Source: an uncultured Lachnospiraceae bacterium
GTDB lineage: Bacteria; Bacillota; Clostridia; Lachnospirales; Lachnospiraceae
DNA: 33,018 nucleotides
Direction of reading: 5' to 3'
NCBI GenBank assembly: GCA_910584695.1
Contig: CAJUBR010000030.1
Coordinates: 1 to 33,018 of the forward strand
The notes under the pieces were generated by a model. That model saw only the letters and a list, made by a program, of their open reading frames with translations, was not told the DNA's origin and did no database searches. Both the position numbers and the translations under genes were made by a program. Below are positions 24,178 to 31,775 of this stretch, piece by piece; position 1 is the first letter of the stretch, and the number at the start of each line of letters is the position of its first letter.

Positions 24178-25287
24178 ATGAAGTCAATAGAACTGCCGGT
24201 AACAAATGAGGTGGGAAATTATGAGATACGCTTAGAAAGCATAGGAGGACTTGGTGCAAATCTGTGTGGGAAAATGATGGGAGAGCTTGGAATTCAATAT
24301 CTTGGGTTAAACAGTGCCAGCTTTTCCAGCTATGGATCTGAGAAAACGGGGACACCGGTTAAAGCCTATATACGGTACTGTCAGCAGGATAAAGAAATCA
24401 GGGTACATTCACCGATCACACATCCGCACCTTCTTGGCATTTTCCATGATGCACTAATGTCGGATGCTTCTGTTTTTTCCGGATGTACCGTTCGTACGAT
24501 TTGTGTGATTAATACGGCCATACCAAAGGAAGAAATGATAAAAAAATATGCCGGGGTAATGCAGGCAGGTAAAGTCTATGCTGTATCTGCCCAGAAAATT
24601 GCAATGGAAACACATTCAAGAATTAATGTCATTATGCTTGGGGCAATGGCAAAAGTGATGGGTTTTGTATCGTTGGAAATGCTCAATCAGATTTGCAGGG
24701 ATACATTGGGGAAGAAATATCCGGATGCATTGTCTTCCAATCTGCAGGGAATAAAAAGAGGTTTTGAAGAGGTAGTCTGTTTATATGAAACAGAAGGCAG
24801 GCAGAGTACAGAGATGAAGCAGGACGATAAAGGCGAAGGGCAGGAACTGGAATGGGGATATGAAACCGCACCCATCGGTGGAATTAATACAAAGTATGGA
24901 AGCAGTGTAATCTCAGATTTGTCGCCTTCCAGACAGGGATATATTCCACTCTTTATTCGGGACAGGTGTATTAACTGCGGACTCTGTGATTCTACTTGTC
25001 CGGATATGGTATTTCAGTTTGAAAAAGGAATCTACAAGGATAGAGAAATGATGGTAAACAAGGGACTTGATTATTATCACTGTAAGGGGTGTCTCCGTTG
25101 TGTAGAGGTGTGTCCGACACAGGCTTTGGTAAAGGGATTAGAAGCAGAGCATCCTTCCAAGGAATGGTTTGTTCCTAATAAAGATTTATTGCGAAATCCG
25201 GATTATTATGAAAAAACAGGTTCGGATGGATATATCACTTCCGAATCCTATCTGACAGAAAAAAGAATGGAAGGAGGAGAAGTATAA
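24178..25287 (+). CDS. 2-oxoacid:ferredoxin oxidoreductase, fused gamma and delta (ferredoxin) subunits
   Basis: About 369 residues. The N-terminal 200 form the gamma subunit of a 2-oxoacid:ferredoxin oxidoreductase (NYEIRLESIGGLGANLCGK, then SYGSEKTGTPVKAYIRY). The C-terminal part is a two-cluster ferredoxin domain with CINCGLCDSTCP and CKGCLRCVEVCP, each binding a 4Fe-4S cluster that passes electrons out of the complex. The ATG at 24178 is preferred because it gives the usual MKSIELPV start and follows GCGGGGAAC. An ATG at 24154 overlapping the rubredoxin stop adds eight residues. The stop overlaps the alpha-beta gene by one base. The exact oxoacid cannot be told from this subunit. Confidence 0.88.
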   Translation: MKSIELPVTNEVGNYEIRLESIGGLGANLCGKMMGELGIQYLGLNSASFSSYGSEKTGTPVKAYIRYCQQDKEIRVHSPITHPHLLGIFHDALMSDASVFSGCTVRTICVINTAIPKEEMIKKYAGVMQAGKVYAVSAQKIAMETHSRINVIMLGAMAKVMGFVSLEMLNQICRDTLGKKYPDALSSNLQGIKRGFEEVVCLYETEGRQSTEMKQDDKGEGQELEWGYETAPIGGINTKYGSSVISDLSPSRQGYIPLFIRDRCINCGLCDSTCPDMVFQFEKGIYKDREMMVNKGLDYYHCKGCLRCVEVCPTQALVKGLEAEHPSKEWFVPNKDLLRNPDYYEKTGSDGYITSESYLTEKRMEGGEV

Positions 25288-27512
25288 TGGAAGAACAAGT
25301 GATAGAATATGCATCAGGAAACGAGATGGCAGCAATTGCAGTCCGCCAGATTGGATATGACTTAATGGGGTATTATCCCATTACACCGTCTACCCAGGTA
25401 GCGGAGAATCTGGATTTAATGCGGGCGGAAGGAGAAACCGATTTGATTATGATTGCAGCGGAGGGAGAGCATAGTGCAGCGGGAATCTGTTACGGTGCAT
25501 CTGTCGGGGGAGGAAGAGTGTTTAATGCTACAAGTGCTAACGGATTGTTATATGCAATGGAACAGTTTCCGGTACAGTCAGGAACCAGATATCCTATGGT
25601 AATGAATGTGGCATGCAGAACGGTTTCGGGACCTCTTTCCATTAAAGGTGATCACAGTGACATTATGTATATGTTAAATACAGGCTGGCCTATCTTCTTT
25701 GCCCATACCGCACAGGAGGTATATGATTTTAATCTGATTGCAATCCGGCTGGCAGAGAGGGTGAGGCTTCCGGTTGTAGTGGCATATGACGGTTTCTTTA
25801 CAAGCCACCAAAAAAGAAAATGCTACCGCATGGCGGATGAGAAAGCAGTGAGAGATTTTGTGGGGGGTAAGAAAGATCCTTACCCATTTTTTGATTTTGA
25901 GCATCCAATTACGGTGGGTTCCTATATGAATGAACCGGATTTGATTAATAATAAATACCAGCTTCATTTAGCAATGGAAATGACCAGACAGGTTGTATAT
26001 GAATTGTTTTATGCGTATAAAGAATTAACCGGAAGGGAATATAAGGAATGGGAGGGGTATCGGAATGAAGATGCCGAAACCATTTTGATTGTACTCGGTT
26101 CCTCGTATGATACGGCATTAGAGGCAGTCGACCGGCTAAGGCAGGATGGAAAGAAGGTCGGTGCCATCACCCTGCATATGTTAAGACCCTTCCCGGCAAA
26201 GGAGGTTTGCAGTGCCTGTAGAAATGCAAAGCGGATTCTTGTAGCGGATAGGCAGGACAGCTATGGAGCGGGAGGCGGTAATCTTACGCTTGAGATTCGT
26301 GCAGCGATGCAGAAATACAATAATGTAGTAAAGATAAAAAGTCTTATTTATGGATTGGGGGGAATGGATTTTTATGTAGAAGATGCTATCCGGATGTTTG
26401 AATGGGTAGAAGACGAGGACACTCCGGATTTTGACTACTATGGTATTACGCCGGGAAAAATTGAGGAAAAAGAAGGGGAAAATTTCTTTGCTCCCCTTAC
26501 TGCAGAAAGAACGAAATTAGGATTGATTACGGTAACAAAAAAGGATGGAGAATTAACCGTGAGCGGAGGCACGCTCAATGCCACGACGCAGATACCAAAG
26601 CGGATTGCACCGGGACATGGGGCATGTCCGGGATGTGGGATTCCGGTAAATCTAAATTTATTGCTGCGGGCAATTGAGGACCCTGTAGTTCTTTTGTTCC
26701 AGACTGGATGTGGAATGATTGTCACAACATCTTATCCGAGGACAAGCTTTAAAGTACCATATCTGCATAATCTATTTCAAAACGGGGCAGCCACGTTAAG
26801 CGGTCTTGCCGAAATATGTTACCGGAAACAAAAAAAGGGAGAAATTCCACCAGGAGATATTGTATTTGTTATGGTAAGTGGTGACGGAGGTCTGGATATC
26901 GGAATGGGGTCTGCAATCGGAACTGCATTAAGAGGACATCGGCTTTTAATTTTCGAATATGATAATGGCGGATATATGAATACAGGATATCAGCTTTCTT
27001 ATTCCACGCCAAAAGGAGCCAGAAGTTCCACATCCCATATTGGTAAGGGACAATATGGTAAGACGTTTTACCATAAGGATATGCCTCAGATCATGGCCGC
27101 TGCAAATGTTCCTTATGTTGCCACTGTGGCAGAATCCAATCCGGCAGACTTTATAAAGAAGGCTGCAAAAGCTGCTGATTATGCAAAAAAATCCGGAGTG
27201 GCTTATGTAAAGGCATTGTCTGCCTGTCCCCTTAACTGGAATGACAAACCGAATACCGAAAGAAGTGTAATTGCAGCAGCAGTGGATAGCTGTTTCTTCC
27301 CCCTTTATGAAGTGGAGCAGGGGAAGACAAAGATTAGTTACAATCCCGAAGAAAATGGGAAGAAGATTCCGGTTCTGGACTGGTTATCCATGATGGGTCG
27401 GACAAAACACTTGGGAAAAGAGGAGTATGCAGATATTGTAGAGGATTTGCAGTCAGAGGTGGACCGTAGATTTATGCGGTTGAAAGTAAAAAGTGAAAAT
27501 CCTTATTTATAA
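25287..27512 (+). CDS. 2-oxoacid:ferredoxin oxidoreductase, fused alpha and beta subunits
   Basis: A 741-residue fusion. Residues 1-375 are the alpha subunit (GYYPITPSTQVAENL, ATSANGLLYAMEQF, then VVVAYDGFFTSH). After a linker, residues 440-741 form the TPP-binding beta subunit, with CPGCG (447-451), GDGGLDIG (532-539) and EYDNGGYMNTGYQ (557-569), which hold the diphosphate and Mg2+. The enzyme oxidatively decarboxylates a 2-oxoacid with CoA and ferredoxin. GDGG resembles pyruvate-type enzymes, but 2-oxoisovalerate or 2-oxoglutarate types are possible. Separate alpha and beta genes are more common, so the fusion is noteworthy. It follows rubredoxin and the gamma-delta gene. A 212-bp repeat begins 8 bp after its stop. 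Confidence 0.88.
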   Translation: MEEQVIEYASGNEMAAIAVRQIGYDLMGYYPITPSTQVAENLDLMRAEGETDLIMIAAEGEHSAAGICYGASVGGGRVFNATSANGLLYAMEQFPVQSGTRYPMVMNVACRTVSGPLSIKGDHSDIMYMLNTGWPIFFAHTAQEVYDFNLIAIRLAERVRLPVVVAYDGFFTSHQKRKCYRMADEKAVRDFVGGKKDPYPFFDFEHPITVGSYMNEPDLINNKYQLHLAMEMTRQVVYELFYAYKELTGREYKEWEGYRNEDAETILIVLGSSYDTALEAVDRLRQDGKKVGAITLHMLRPFPAKEVCSACRNAKRILVADRQDSYGAGGGNLTLEIRAAMQKYNNVVKIKSLIYGLGGMDFYVEDAIRMFEWVEDEDTPDFDYYGITPGKIEEKEGENFFAPLTAERTKLGLITVTKKDGELTVSGGTLNATTQIPKRIAPGHGACPGCGIPVNLNLLLRAIEDPVVLLFQTGCGMIVTTSYPRTSFKVPYLHNLFQNGAATLSGLAEICYRKQKKGEIPPGDIVFVMVSGDGGLDIGMGSAIGTALRGHRLLIFEYDNGGYMNTGYQLSYSTPKGARSSTSHIGKGQYGKTFYHKDMPQIMAAANVPYVATVAESNPADFIKKAAKAADYAKKSGVAYVKALSACPLNWNDKPNTERSVIAAAVDSCFFPLYEVEQGKTKISYNPEENGKKIPVLDWLSMMGRTKHLGKEEYADIVEDLQSEVDRRFMRLKVKSENPYL

Positions 27513-27519
27513 GGGAAAT

Positions 27520-27731
27520 TAGGCAATTGCGAAACTCCCTATTTTCAAAATCTAGTTGTGCAATATAGACAATGTCATAAGCAGGGTGCTTTGGAGCCGT
27601 TGGTACTTAGGTGCCGTATTTTGGCACCTTATGTACCATTACGAGCGACAAGCAGCGAAAGTGTGCCCAGCGTTGATATTGTCTATATTGTACAACGGTC
27701 GGTAATGAAGACAGAGTTTCGCAATTATCTA
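27520..27731 (-). mobile_element. MITE-like 212-bp element, full copy A (inverted relative to copies 1 and B)
   Basis: Full-length copy, the near-exact reverse complement of 29549-29760. It is flanked by the 9-bp direct repeat AAGGGAAAT (27511-27519 and 27732-27740), consistent with a target-site duplication. The ends form inverted repeats (TAGGCAATTGCGAAACTC and its partner GAGTTTCGCAATTATCTA). An inner pair contains CAATATAGACAAT, and the centre can form a hairpin around TAGGTGCC/GGCACCTTA. There is no open frame of note. It sits between the oxidoreductase operon and rubrerythrin, ending 30 bp before the rubrerythrin ATG. Confidence 0.9.
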
Positions 27732-27761
27732 AAGGGAAATAATTGAAAGGAGACCATAAAT

Positions 27762-28358
27762 ATGGCAGTAGAATTTAAAAATAGCGAGACAAAGGATAAT
27801 TTAATGAGAGCGTTTGCAGGAGAAAGTCAGGCGAGAAACAGGTACACATTTGGTGCCCAGCAAGCCAACCAGCAAAAGCAGCAGGCGATTGCACAGGTAT
27901 TTTTGTATACGGCAAATCAGGAAAAAGAGCATGCAGAGATTTTCTACAATCATTTGAAAGAACTAGCAGGTGAGACAATCCATGTAGATGGGGGATATCC
28001 CATTGATCTTACAGAGGATTTAGCAGAGCTGCTCAGGATGGCACAGCATAATGAGTATGAAGAGCATGATGATGTGTATAAAAATTTTGGGGATAAAGCA
28101 GAGGAAGAGGGATTTTTAAAAGTAGCAACTTCTTTCCGTATGATTGCAAAAATTGAGAAGTACCATGGGGACCGGTTTGGAAAATTTGCAGAGTGGCTGG
28201 AAAATAATAAGCTGCATGTATCCGATGTGAAAACGGGCTGGATCTGCTTAAACTGCGGACATATTTATGAAGGAGAAGCTGCTCCTGAAAAATGTCCGGT
28301 CTGTGATCATGATAAAGGATATTTTATCCGGTTGGAATTATCTCCGTTTGCGGATTAA
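27762..28358 (+). CDS. rbr: Rubrerythrin
   Basis: A 198-residue rubrerythrin, a cytosolic NADH-linked peroxide reductase of anaerobes. The N-terminal four-helix di-iron domain shows AFAGESQARNRYTFG (Glu21), ANQEKEHAE (Glu54, His57) and IAKIEKYHGDRF with the second E..H pair. The C-terminal rubredoxin-like domain carries CLNCGHIYEG and CPVCDHDKGYF. Length and motif order are normal. Start: ATG after GAAAGGAGACCAT. The 212-bp repeat lies directly upstream and separates it from the rubredoxin and oxidoreductase operon, so its promoter must lie within or beyond the repeat. Together with rubredoxin and the flavodiiron protein it forms an oxygen-defence set. Confidence 0.95.
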   Translation: MAVEFKNSETKDNLMRAFAGESQARNRYTFGAQQANQQKQQAIAQVFLYTANQEKEHAEIFYNHLKELAGETIHVDGGYPIDLTEDLAELLRMAQHNEYEEHDDVYKNFGDKAEEEGFLKVATSFRMIAKIEKYHGDRFGKFAEWLENNKLHVSDVKTGWICLNCGHIYEGEAAPEKCPVCDHDKGYFIRLELSPFAD

Positions 28359-28393
28359 CCGAATTGCCGGAGAGAGCAGGAGAAAAGTTTAGC

Positions 28394-28438
28394 AAGGGAC
28401 TGTTGCATTAAAGAGATTTTCTTAATGTGGCAGTTCTT
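28394..28438. repeat. Hairpin repeat family, short copy R3, after rubrerythrin
   Basis: AAGGGACTGTTGCATTAA (28394-28411) pairs with TTAATGTGGCAGTTCTT (28422-28438) through Watson-Crick and G-U pairs, and TGTTT follows. It shares both ends with the repeats at 23763 and 29279 but lacks their interior. It lies 36 bp after the rubrerythrin stop and is a plausible terminator. Confidence 0.65.
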
Positions 28439-28506
28439 TGTTTATCATTTCGGTTCTGCCTAACGTTTTTAAGATAAATTTAGATAAAATTGGAAGGAAA
28501 AAAGGG

Positions 28507-28535
28507 TTGTTATCTGATAAAAATAGTAATAGAAT
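28507..28535 (+). promoter_or_regulatory. Promoter of the phospholipase C-like gene
   Basis: TTGTTA (28507-28512) and TAGAAT (28530-28535) are separated by 17 bases. A start near 28542 fits translation from the ATG at 28584, not from the longer open frame at 28539. Confidence 0.5.
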
Positions 28536-28583
28536 TAGTTGTATAGGATGTTGGTAGGTTATATGTATATTAAGGAGGCAGTA

Positions 28584-29204
28584 ATGCGTAAAAAGTCACA
28601 TATTTCGCTGGCAAAGCATATTGTTAATATTTCAGGGATGAAGGCATTTGATAAACACAAAAAGGCATTTTATTTTGGGAGTATTTTACCGGACTGTAAG
28701 CCATCTTTTTTAACGAAGCCACATGAGATTAATGGTACCTTTGATTTGGTATCCAAAAGAATTGAGCAGTTAACAAACGGATATAGCAATTTGGGGGAGT
28801 TATCCACCGCTTATTTTACCAGATTAGGTGAAGTTGTACACTATATTGCAGATTATTTTACCTTTCCGCATAATAAAGAATACTATGGAAATGTAAAGCA
28901 GCATTGTATTTACGAGGGTCAATTAAAACATAAGCTCCGGGAATATATTAAGCATATTAGTGGGAAAGATTTTAAGAAATGGAGAGCGAATCTTGCAATT
29001 GAGGATTTAAGCCGTTTTAATAGTGTTGCAGATATATGTAATTTTGTGAAAGAGGAGCACAAACGATATATCCGCAGAGGTAGCCATTCTGTAGAGGAGG
29101 ACTGTAAGTACATTGTGGGAATCTGTTCTAAAATTGTTATGGCAATTTTACATGTATGCATGTTATCCATAGAAAGCAAAAGAACCTATGCAGTTGTACA
29201 TTAA
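28584..29204 (+). CDS. Zinc-dependent phospholipase C-like protein
   Basis: A 206-residue protein of the zinc-dependent phospholipase C/S1-P1 nuclease-like fold. Likely metal-binding stretches are KSHISLAKHI, GSILPDCKPS (with the conserved Asp), and LGEVVHYIADYFTFPHNKEY with its His and Asp residues. No signal peptide is present, so it is probably cytoplasmic; classical secreted phospholipase C enzymes carry one. The ATG at 28584 (MRKKSHISLAKH) is chosen because AAGGAGG lies 6 bases upstream. The in-frame start at 28539 adds 15 unlikely residues. Proteins of this size and type are common in Lachnospiraceae, with unproven activity. The substrate is unknown. Confidence 0.8.
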   Translation: MRKKSHISLAKHIVNISGMKAFDKHKKAFYFGSILPDCKPSFLTKPHEINGTFDLVSKRIEQLTNGYSNLGELSTAYFTRLGEVVHYIADYFTFPHNKEYYGNVKQHCIYEGQLKHKLREYIKHISGKDFKKWRANLAIEDLSRFNSVADICNFVKEEHKRYIRRGSHSVEEDCKYIVGICSKIVMAILHVCMLSIESKRTYAVVH

Positions 29205-29232
29205 GGGAGAGATTCCTGTGGACAGTAAGTTA

Positions 29233-29261
29233 AGAGACTGCCATGTTAAAAGATATTTTAA
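29233..29261. repeat. Degenerate half-copy of the hairpin repeat family (R5)
   Basis: AGAGACTGCCATGTTAAAAG from 29233 resembles the left ends of the copies at 28394 and 29279, but no matching right end follows before R4 begins at 29279. It may be a remnant. It lies 28 bp after the phospholipase-like gene. Confidence 0.35.
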
Positions 29262-29278
29262 ATCAGCAATAGTAAGAT

Positions 29279-29406
29279 AGGACTGCCGTATTAAAGTTTT
29301 ATTCTCCGTTTGCTATATAACTTTGACAAGGAACGTTGCAACAAGTGTTTATCTTTGTTAAAGTTGTATGGCAAAAGGGAAAAAATTTCCTTAATGCGAC
29401 AGTCCT
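29279..29406. repeat. Hairpin repeat family, long copy R4
   Basis: 128 bp bounded by AGGACTGCCGTATTAAAG (from 29279) and CCTTAATGCGACAGTCCT (to 29406), followed by ATTTTATT. It aligns in reverse orientation with 23763-23903. Shared interior stretches include TTTTATTC, GAACG.TG.AACA and TTATCTTTGT. A short open frame that crosses it (29336-29536) is a by-product and not supported as a gene. Confidence 0.75.
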
Positions 29407-29548
29407 ATTTTATTATATAGTTGGGATATTTTTATCTATATGTGTATTGCAAAAGGGTGAGTTGTTGACTTTAAACATAGTTTGTGTTAGGCTTATCTAT
29501 AAGCAGGGGAACAGATATTTTAGCAAATGGATTTAATAAATTTTATTT

Positions 29549-29760
29549 TAGGCGATTGCGAAACTCTGTTTTCGTTACCGACCGTTGTACAATATAGACA
29601 ATATCAACACTGGGCACGCTTTCGCTGCTTGTCGCTCGTAATGGTACATAAGGTGCCAAAGTACGGCACCTAAGTACCAACGGCTCCAAAGCACCCTGCT
29701 TATGATATTGTCTATATTGAACAACTAGATTTTGAAAATAGAGAGTTTCGCAAATACCTA
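29549..29760 (+). mobile_element. MITE-like 212-bp element, full copy B
   Basis: Full-length copy bounded by TAGGCGATTGCGAAACTCT and AGAGTTTCGCAAATACCTA. It is flanked by the 12-bp direct repeat TAAATTTTATTT (29537-29548 and 29761-29772). Inner inverted blocks GTTGTACAATATAGACAAT and ATTGTCTATATTGAACAAC, together with the central TGGTACATAAGGTGCC/GGCACCTAAGTACCA hairpin, make the element foldable end to end. It ends 34 bp before the ATG of the aldo/keto reductase gene. No transposase is present, as expected for a non-autonomous element. Confidence 0.9.
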
Positions 29761-29794
29761 TAAATTTTATTTATATATTAGGAGGGTGTATATC

Positions 29795-30919
29795 ATGAGT
29801 ACAAAAAAATTAGGTTTTGGCTTAATGCGGCTGCCGTCTCTGGATCCCAATGATCCGTCAAAGATTGATATTGAAATGACCAAAAGGATGGTAGATACTT
29901 TTCTTGAGCAGGGTTTTACATATTTTGATACTGCATGGATGTATTGCGGATTTAAAAGTGAAAATGCTGCCAAAGAGGCATTGGTAGACCGGTATCCGAG
30001 GGATAGTTATACTCTGGCTACAAAGCTGCACGCTGGCTTTTTAAATTCGAAAGAGGACCGGGATGCTATTTTTAACGAACAGATGAAAAAGACAGGAGTA
30101 GATTATTTTGATTATTATCTGCTTCATGATGTGGGGCAGGATCATTACGAGGTATACAAGAAGTTAGACTGCTTTAACTGGCTTATGGATAAAAAGAAAC
30201 AGGGTCTGGTAAAGACCATTGGCTTTTCTTATCATGATAATGCAGAGTTATTGGATAAGGTACTTACAGAACACCCGGAGATGGAGTTTGTACAGCTTCA
30301 GATCAATTATCTGGATTGGAACAGTGAAGGAGTTCAATCAAGAAAATGTTATGAGGTTGCTGTGAAACATAACGTTCCGGTCATCGTTATGGAACCGGTG
30401 AAAGGTGGAACGCTGGCACAGGTGCCGGAAAATGTTACACAGCTTTTTAAAAGTTATCATCCGGAAATGTCTGTTCCGTCATGGGCGATCCGTTTTGCAG
30501 CCAGTCTTGATAATGTTATGATGGTGTTAAGCGGTATGAGTAATATGGAACAGTTATTGGATAATACCGGTTATATGCAGAATTTTAAGCCTTTGTCAGA
30601 AGAGGAAAAGGAGATGATCTGGAAGGCAGTGGATTTGATTAACAGTAATATTGCGATTTCGTGTACCGGTTGTTCTTACTGTACGGATGGCTGCCCAATG
30701 AAAATTGCCATTCCAAAATATTTTTCCTTATATAATGCGGATAAACAGGAGATTAAGGACAAAGGGTGGACTCCCCAGGGGGAATATTATAACCGTCTGG
30801 CACAGGTGTTTGGTAAAGCAAGTGCCTGTATTGCTTGCGGACAATGTGAAAAGGTTTGTCCACAGCATTTGCCGATTATCGAGAATTTGAAAGAGGTTGC
30901 ATCTTATTTTGAGGTATAG
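29795..30919 (+). CDS. Aldo/keto reductase with C-terminal 4Fe-4S domain
   Basis: A 374-residue protein. The N-terminal (beta/alpha)8 aldo/keto reductase domain keeps the catalytic tetrad: Asp45 and Tyr50 in YFDTAWMY, Lys78 in ATKLHAG, His111 in YYLLHDVG. The C-terminal 90 residues add two Cys clusters, CTGCSYCTDGCP (290-300) and CIACGQCEKVCP (345-355), matching two 4Fe-4S sites. This architecture is frequent in anaerobes, where the iron-sulfur domain probably links carbonyl reduction to ferredoxin-like electron flow. The ATG at 29795 follows AGGAGGG at 29780-29786. A longer in-frame start at 29732 would lie inside the repeat element and is rejected. The substrate is unknown. Confidence 0.92.
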   Translation: MSTKKLGFGLMRLPSLDPNDPSKIDIEMTKRMVDTFLEQGFTYFDTAWMYCGFKSENAAKEALVDRYPRDSYTLATKLHAGFLNSKEDRDAIFNEQMKKTGVDYFDYYLLHDVGQDHYEVYKKLDCFNWLMDKKKQGLVKTIGFSYHDNAELLDKVLTEHPEMEFVQLQINYLDWNSEGVQSRKCYEVAVKHNVPVIVMEPVKGGTLAQVPENVTQLFKSYHPEMSVPSWAIRFAASLDNVMMVLSGMSNMEQLLDNTGYMQNFKPLSEEEKEMIWKAVDLINSNIAISCTGCSYCTDGCPMKIAIPKYFSLYNADKQEIKDKGWTPQGEYYNRLAQVFGKASACIACGQCEKVCPQHLPIIENLKEVASYFEV

Positions 30920-31035
30920 AGTGCCGATTGTGGCAGCAGGAAAAAATATCTGATTGTTTTGCTGTGGGATAGCAATTTATGAAATTTTTTTCAGATTTTG
31001 TTCAAAAAAGAACAGAATGATTCATAAAAATTTTA

Positions 31036-31086
31036 TTGCTATTTAAGGGGTTACTTGCTACAATAATTCTATTAAAAATAGAATTA
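31036..31086 (+). promoter_or_regulatory. Promoter with a perfect palindrome over the start site of the second coiled-coil gene
   Basis: TTGCTA (31036-31041) and TACAAT (31059-31064) are separated by exactly 17 bases, giving a start near 31071. Overlapping that point is TAATTCTATT (31064-31073), AAA, AATAGAATTA (31077-31086), a perfect 10-bp inverted repeat that ends directly at the ribosome binding site AAGGAG. It could be an operator, or an RNA hairpin close to the 5' end of the message. Confidence 0.5.
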
Positions 31087-31097
31087 AGGAGATTGTA

Positions 31098-31499
31098 ATG
31101 TTAACGAAGGAAGATTTGGCATGTATAAAAGAATTAATGAATGAGCAGATGTCGGATATGAAGCAGCATATGGTCACAAAGGAAGACTTTTGTAGATTGG
31201 AAAATCGGTTTGATGGACTGGAGAATCGGTTTGGCGGATTAGAACACGAGGTGCATGAGCTAAGGGACTACACTCATAAGAAATTTATACTGATTGAGAA
31301 TGAAGTAATACCAAAGATTTCGTCACTCTATGAAATGACGGACTCTTATGTAAGGCAGGCAGAATGCCGGAAACAAAGGGAAAAAGCAGATGAGAAACTT
31401 GACTGTATTACTCCATTAAAAGCAGTTGTGAAATCTCACAGTGAACAACTTATTAAACATGATGAGATGTTAGGTAAATTAATAACAGATGTCGGTTGA
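31098..31499 (+). CDS. Coiled-coil protein, paralogue of the one at 13375
   Basis: A 133-residue soluble protein with an N-terminal helix (LTKEDLACIKELMNEQMSD), a heptad region containing the internal repeat RLENRFDGLENRFGGLEHE, then ENEVIPKISSLYEMTDSY and a C-terminal helix with VVKSHSEQLIKHDEMLGKL. The order and spacing of these parts match the protein at 13375-13770 (ENEILPRLNTIESCYTSTY, VVAEHSEKLQ). No domain of known function is recognised. Start: ATG after AAGGAGATTGTA. The promoter and palindrome directly upstream suggest its own regulation. No genes of an obvious pathway are linked to it. Confidence 0.75.
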   Translation: MLTKEDLACIKELMNEQMSDMKQHMVTKEDFCRLENRFDGLENRFGGLEHEVHELRDYTHKKFILIENEVIPKISSLYEMTDSYVRQAECRKQREKADEKLDCITPLKAVVKSHSEQLIKHDEMLGKLITDVG

Positions 31500-31674
31500 G
31501 GTATATTTAAAATAGTACTCTTACATCAAACAGATCACTTTTGATAGAATATCGGAGATGCACAAACAGGGGAATTTCCTGAACTCCTGAAGGAGGGCAA
31601 TTCAACAGATATGCCAGACAGATTGTTGGACAGTATGGGATGATGGAATTTAAGTGTATAGAAGCGGAAAAGAC
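31500..31674. other. Intergenic stretch, possible coding remnant
   Basis: No complete gene is seen. One frame reads TPEGGQFNRYARQIVGQYG and stops just before the cysK promoter. It looks like decayed coding sequence but has no start codon and no family I recognise. Confidence 0.25.
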
Positions 31675-31703
31675 TTGACAAATGTATGTATAAATCCTAC
31701 AAT
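31675..31703 (+). promoter_or_regulatory. Promoter of cysK
   Basis: A perfect TTGACA (31675-31680) and TACAAT (31698-31703) with exactly 17 bases between them; the best promoter match in the window. The start would be near 31710, leaving a leader of about 66 bases without an evident riboswitch. Confidence 0.75.
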
Positions 31704-31775
31704 AATTTCATATAATACCTAGCAAATATATATGAAATAGGGAAACATCGTATGAAAGAGAAGGAGGACGAAGGA

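Noticed and set aside
29336..29536. 66-codon open frame between the repeats
   Set aside because: Its first part is the interior of repeat copy R4 and there is no ribosome binding site.
29549..29760. 212-bp repeat considered as a riboswitch or structured RNA gene
   Set aside because: Direct repeats flanking both full copies and terminal inverted repeats fit an inserted element better. A regulatory role after insertion remains possible and is listed as a finding.
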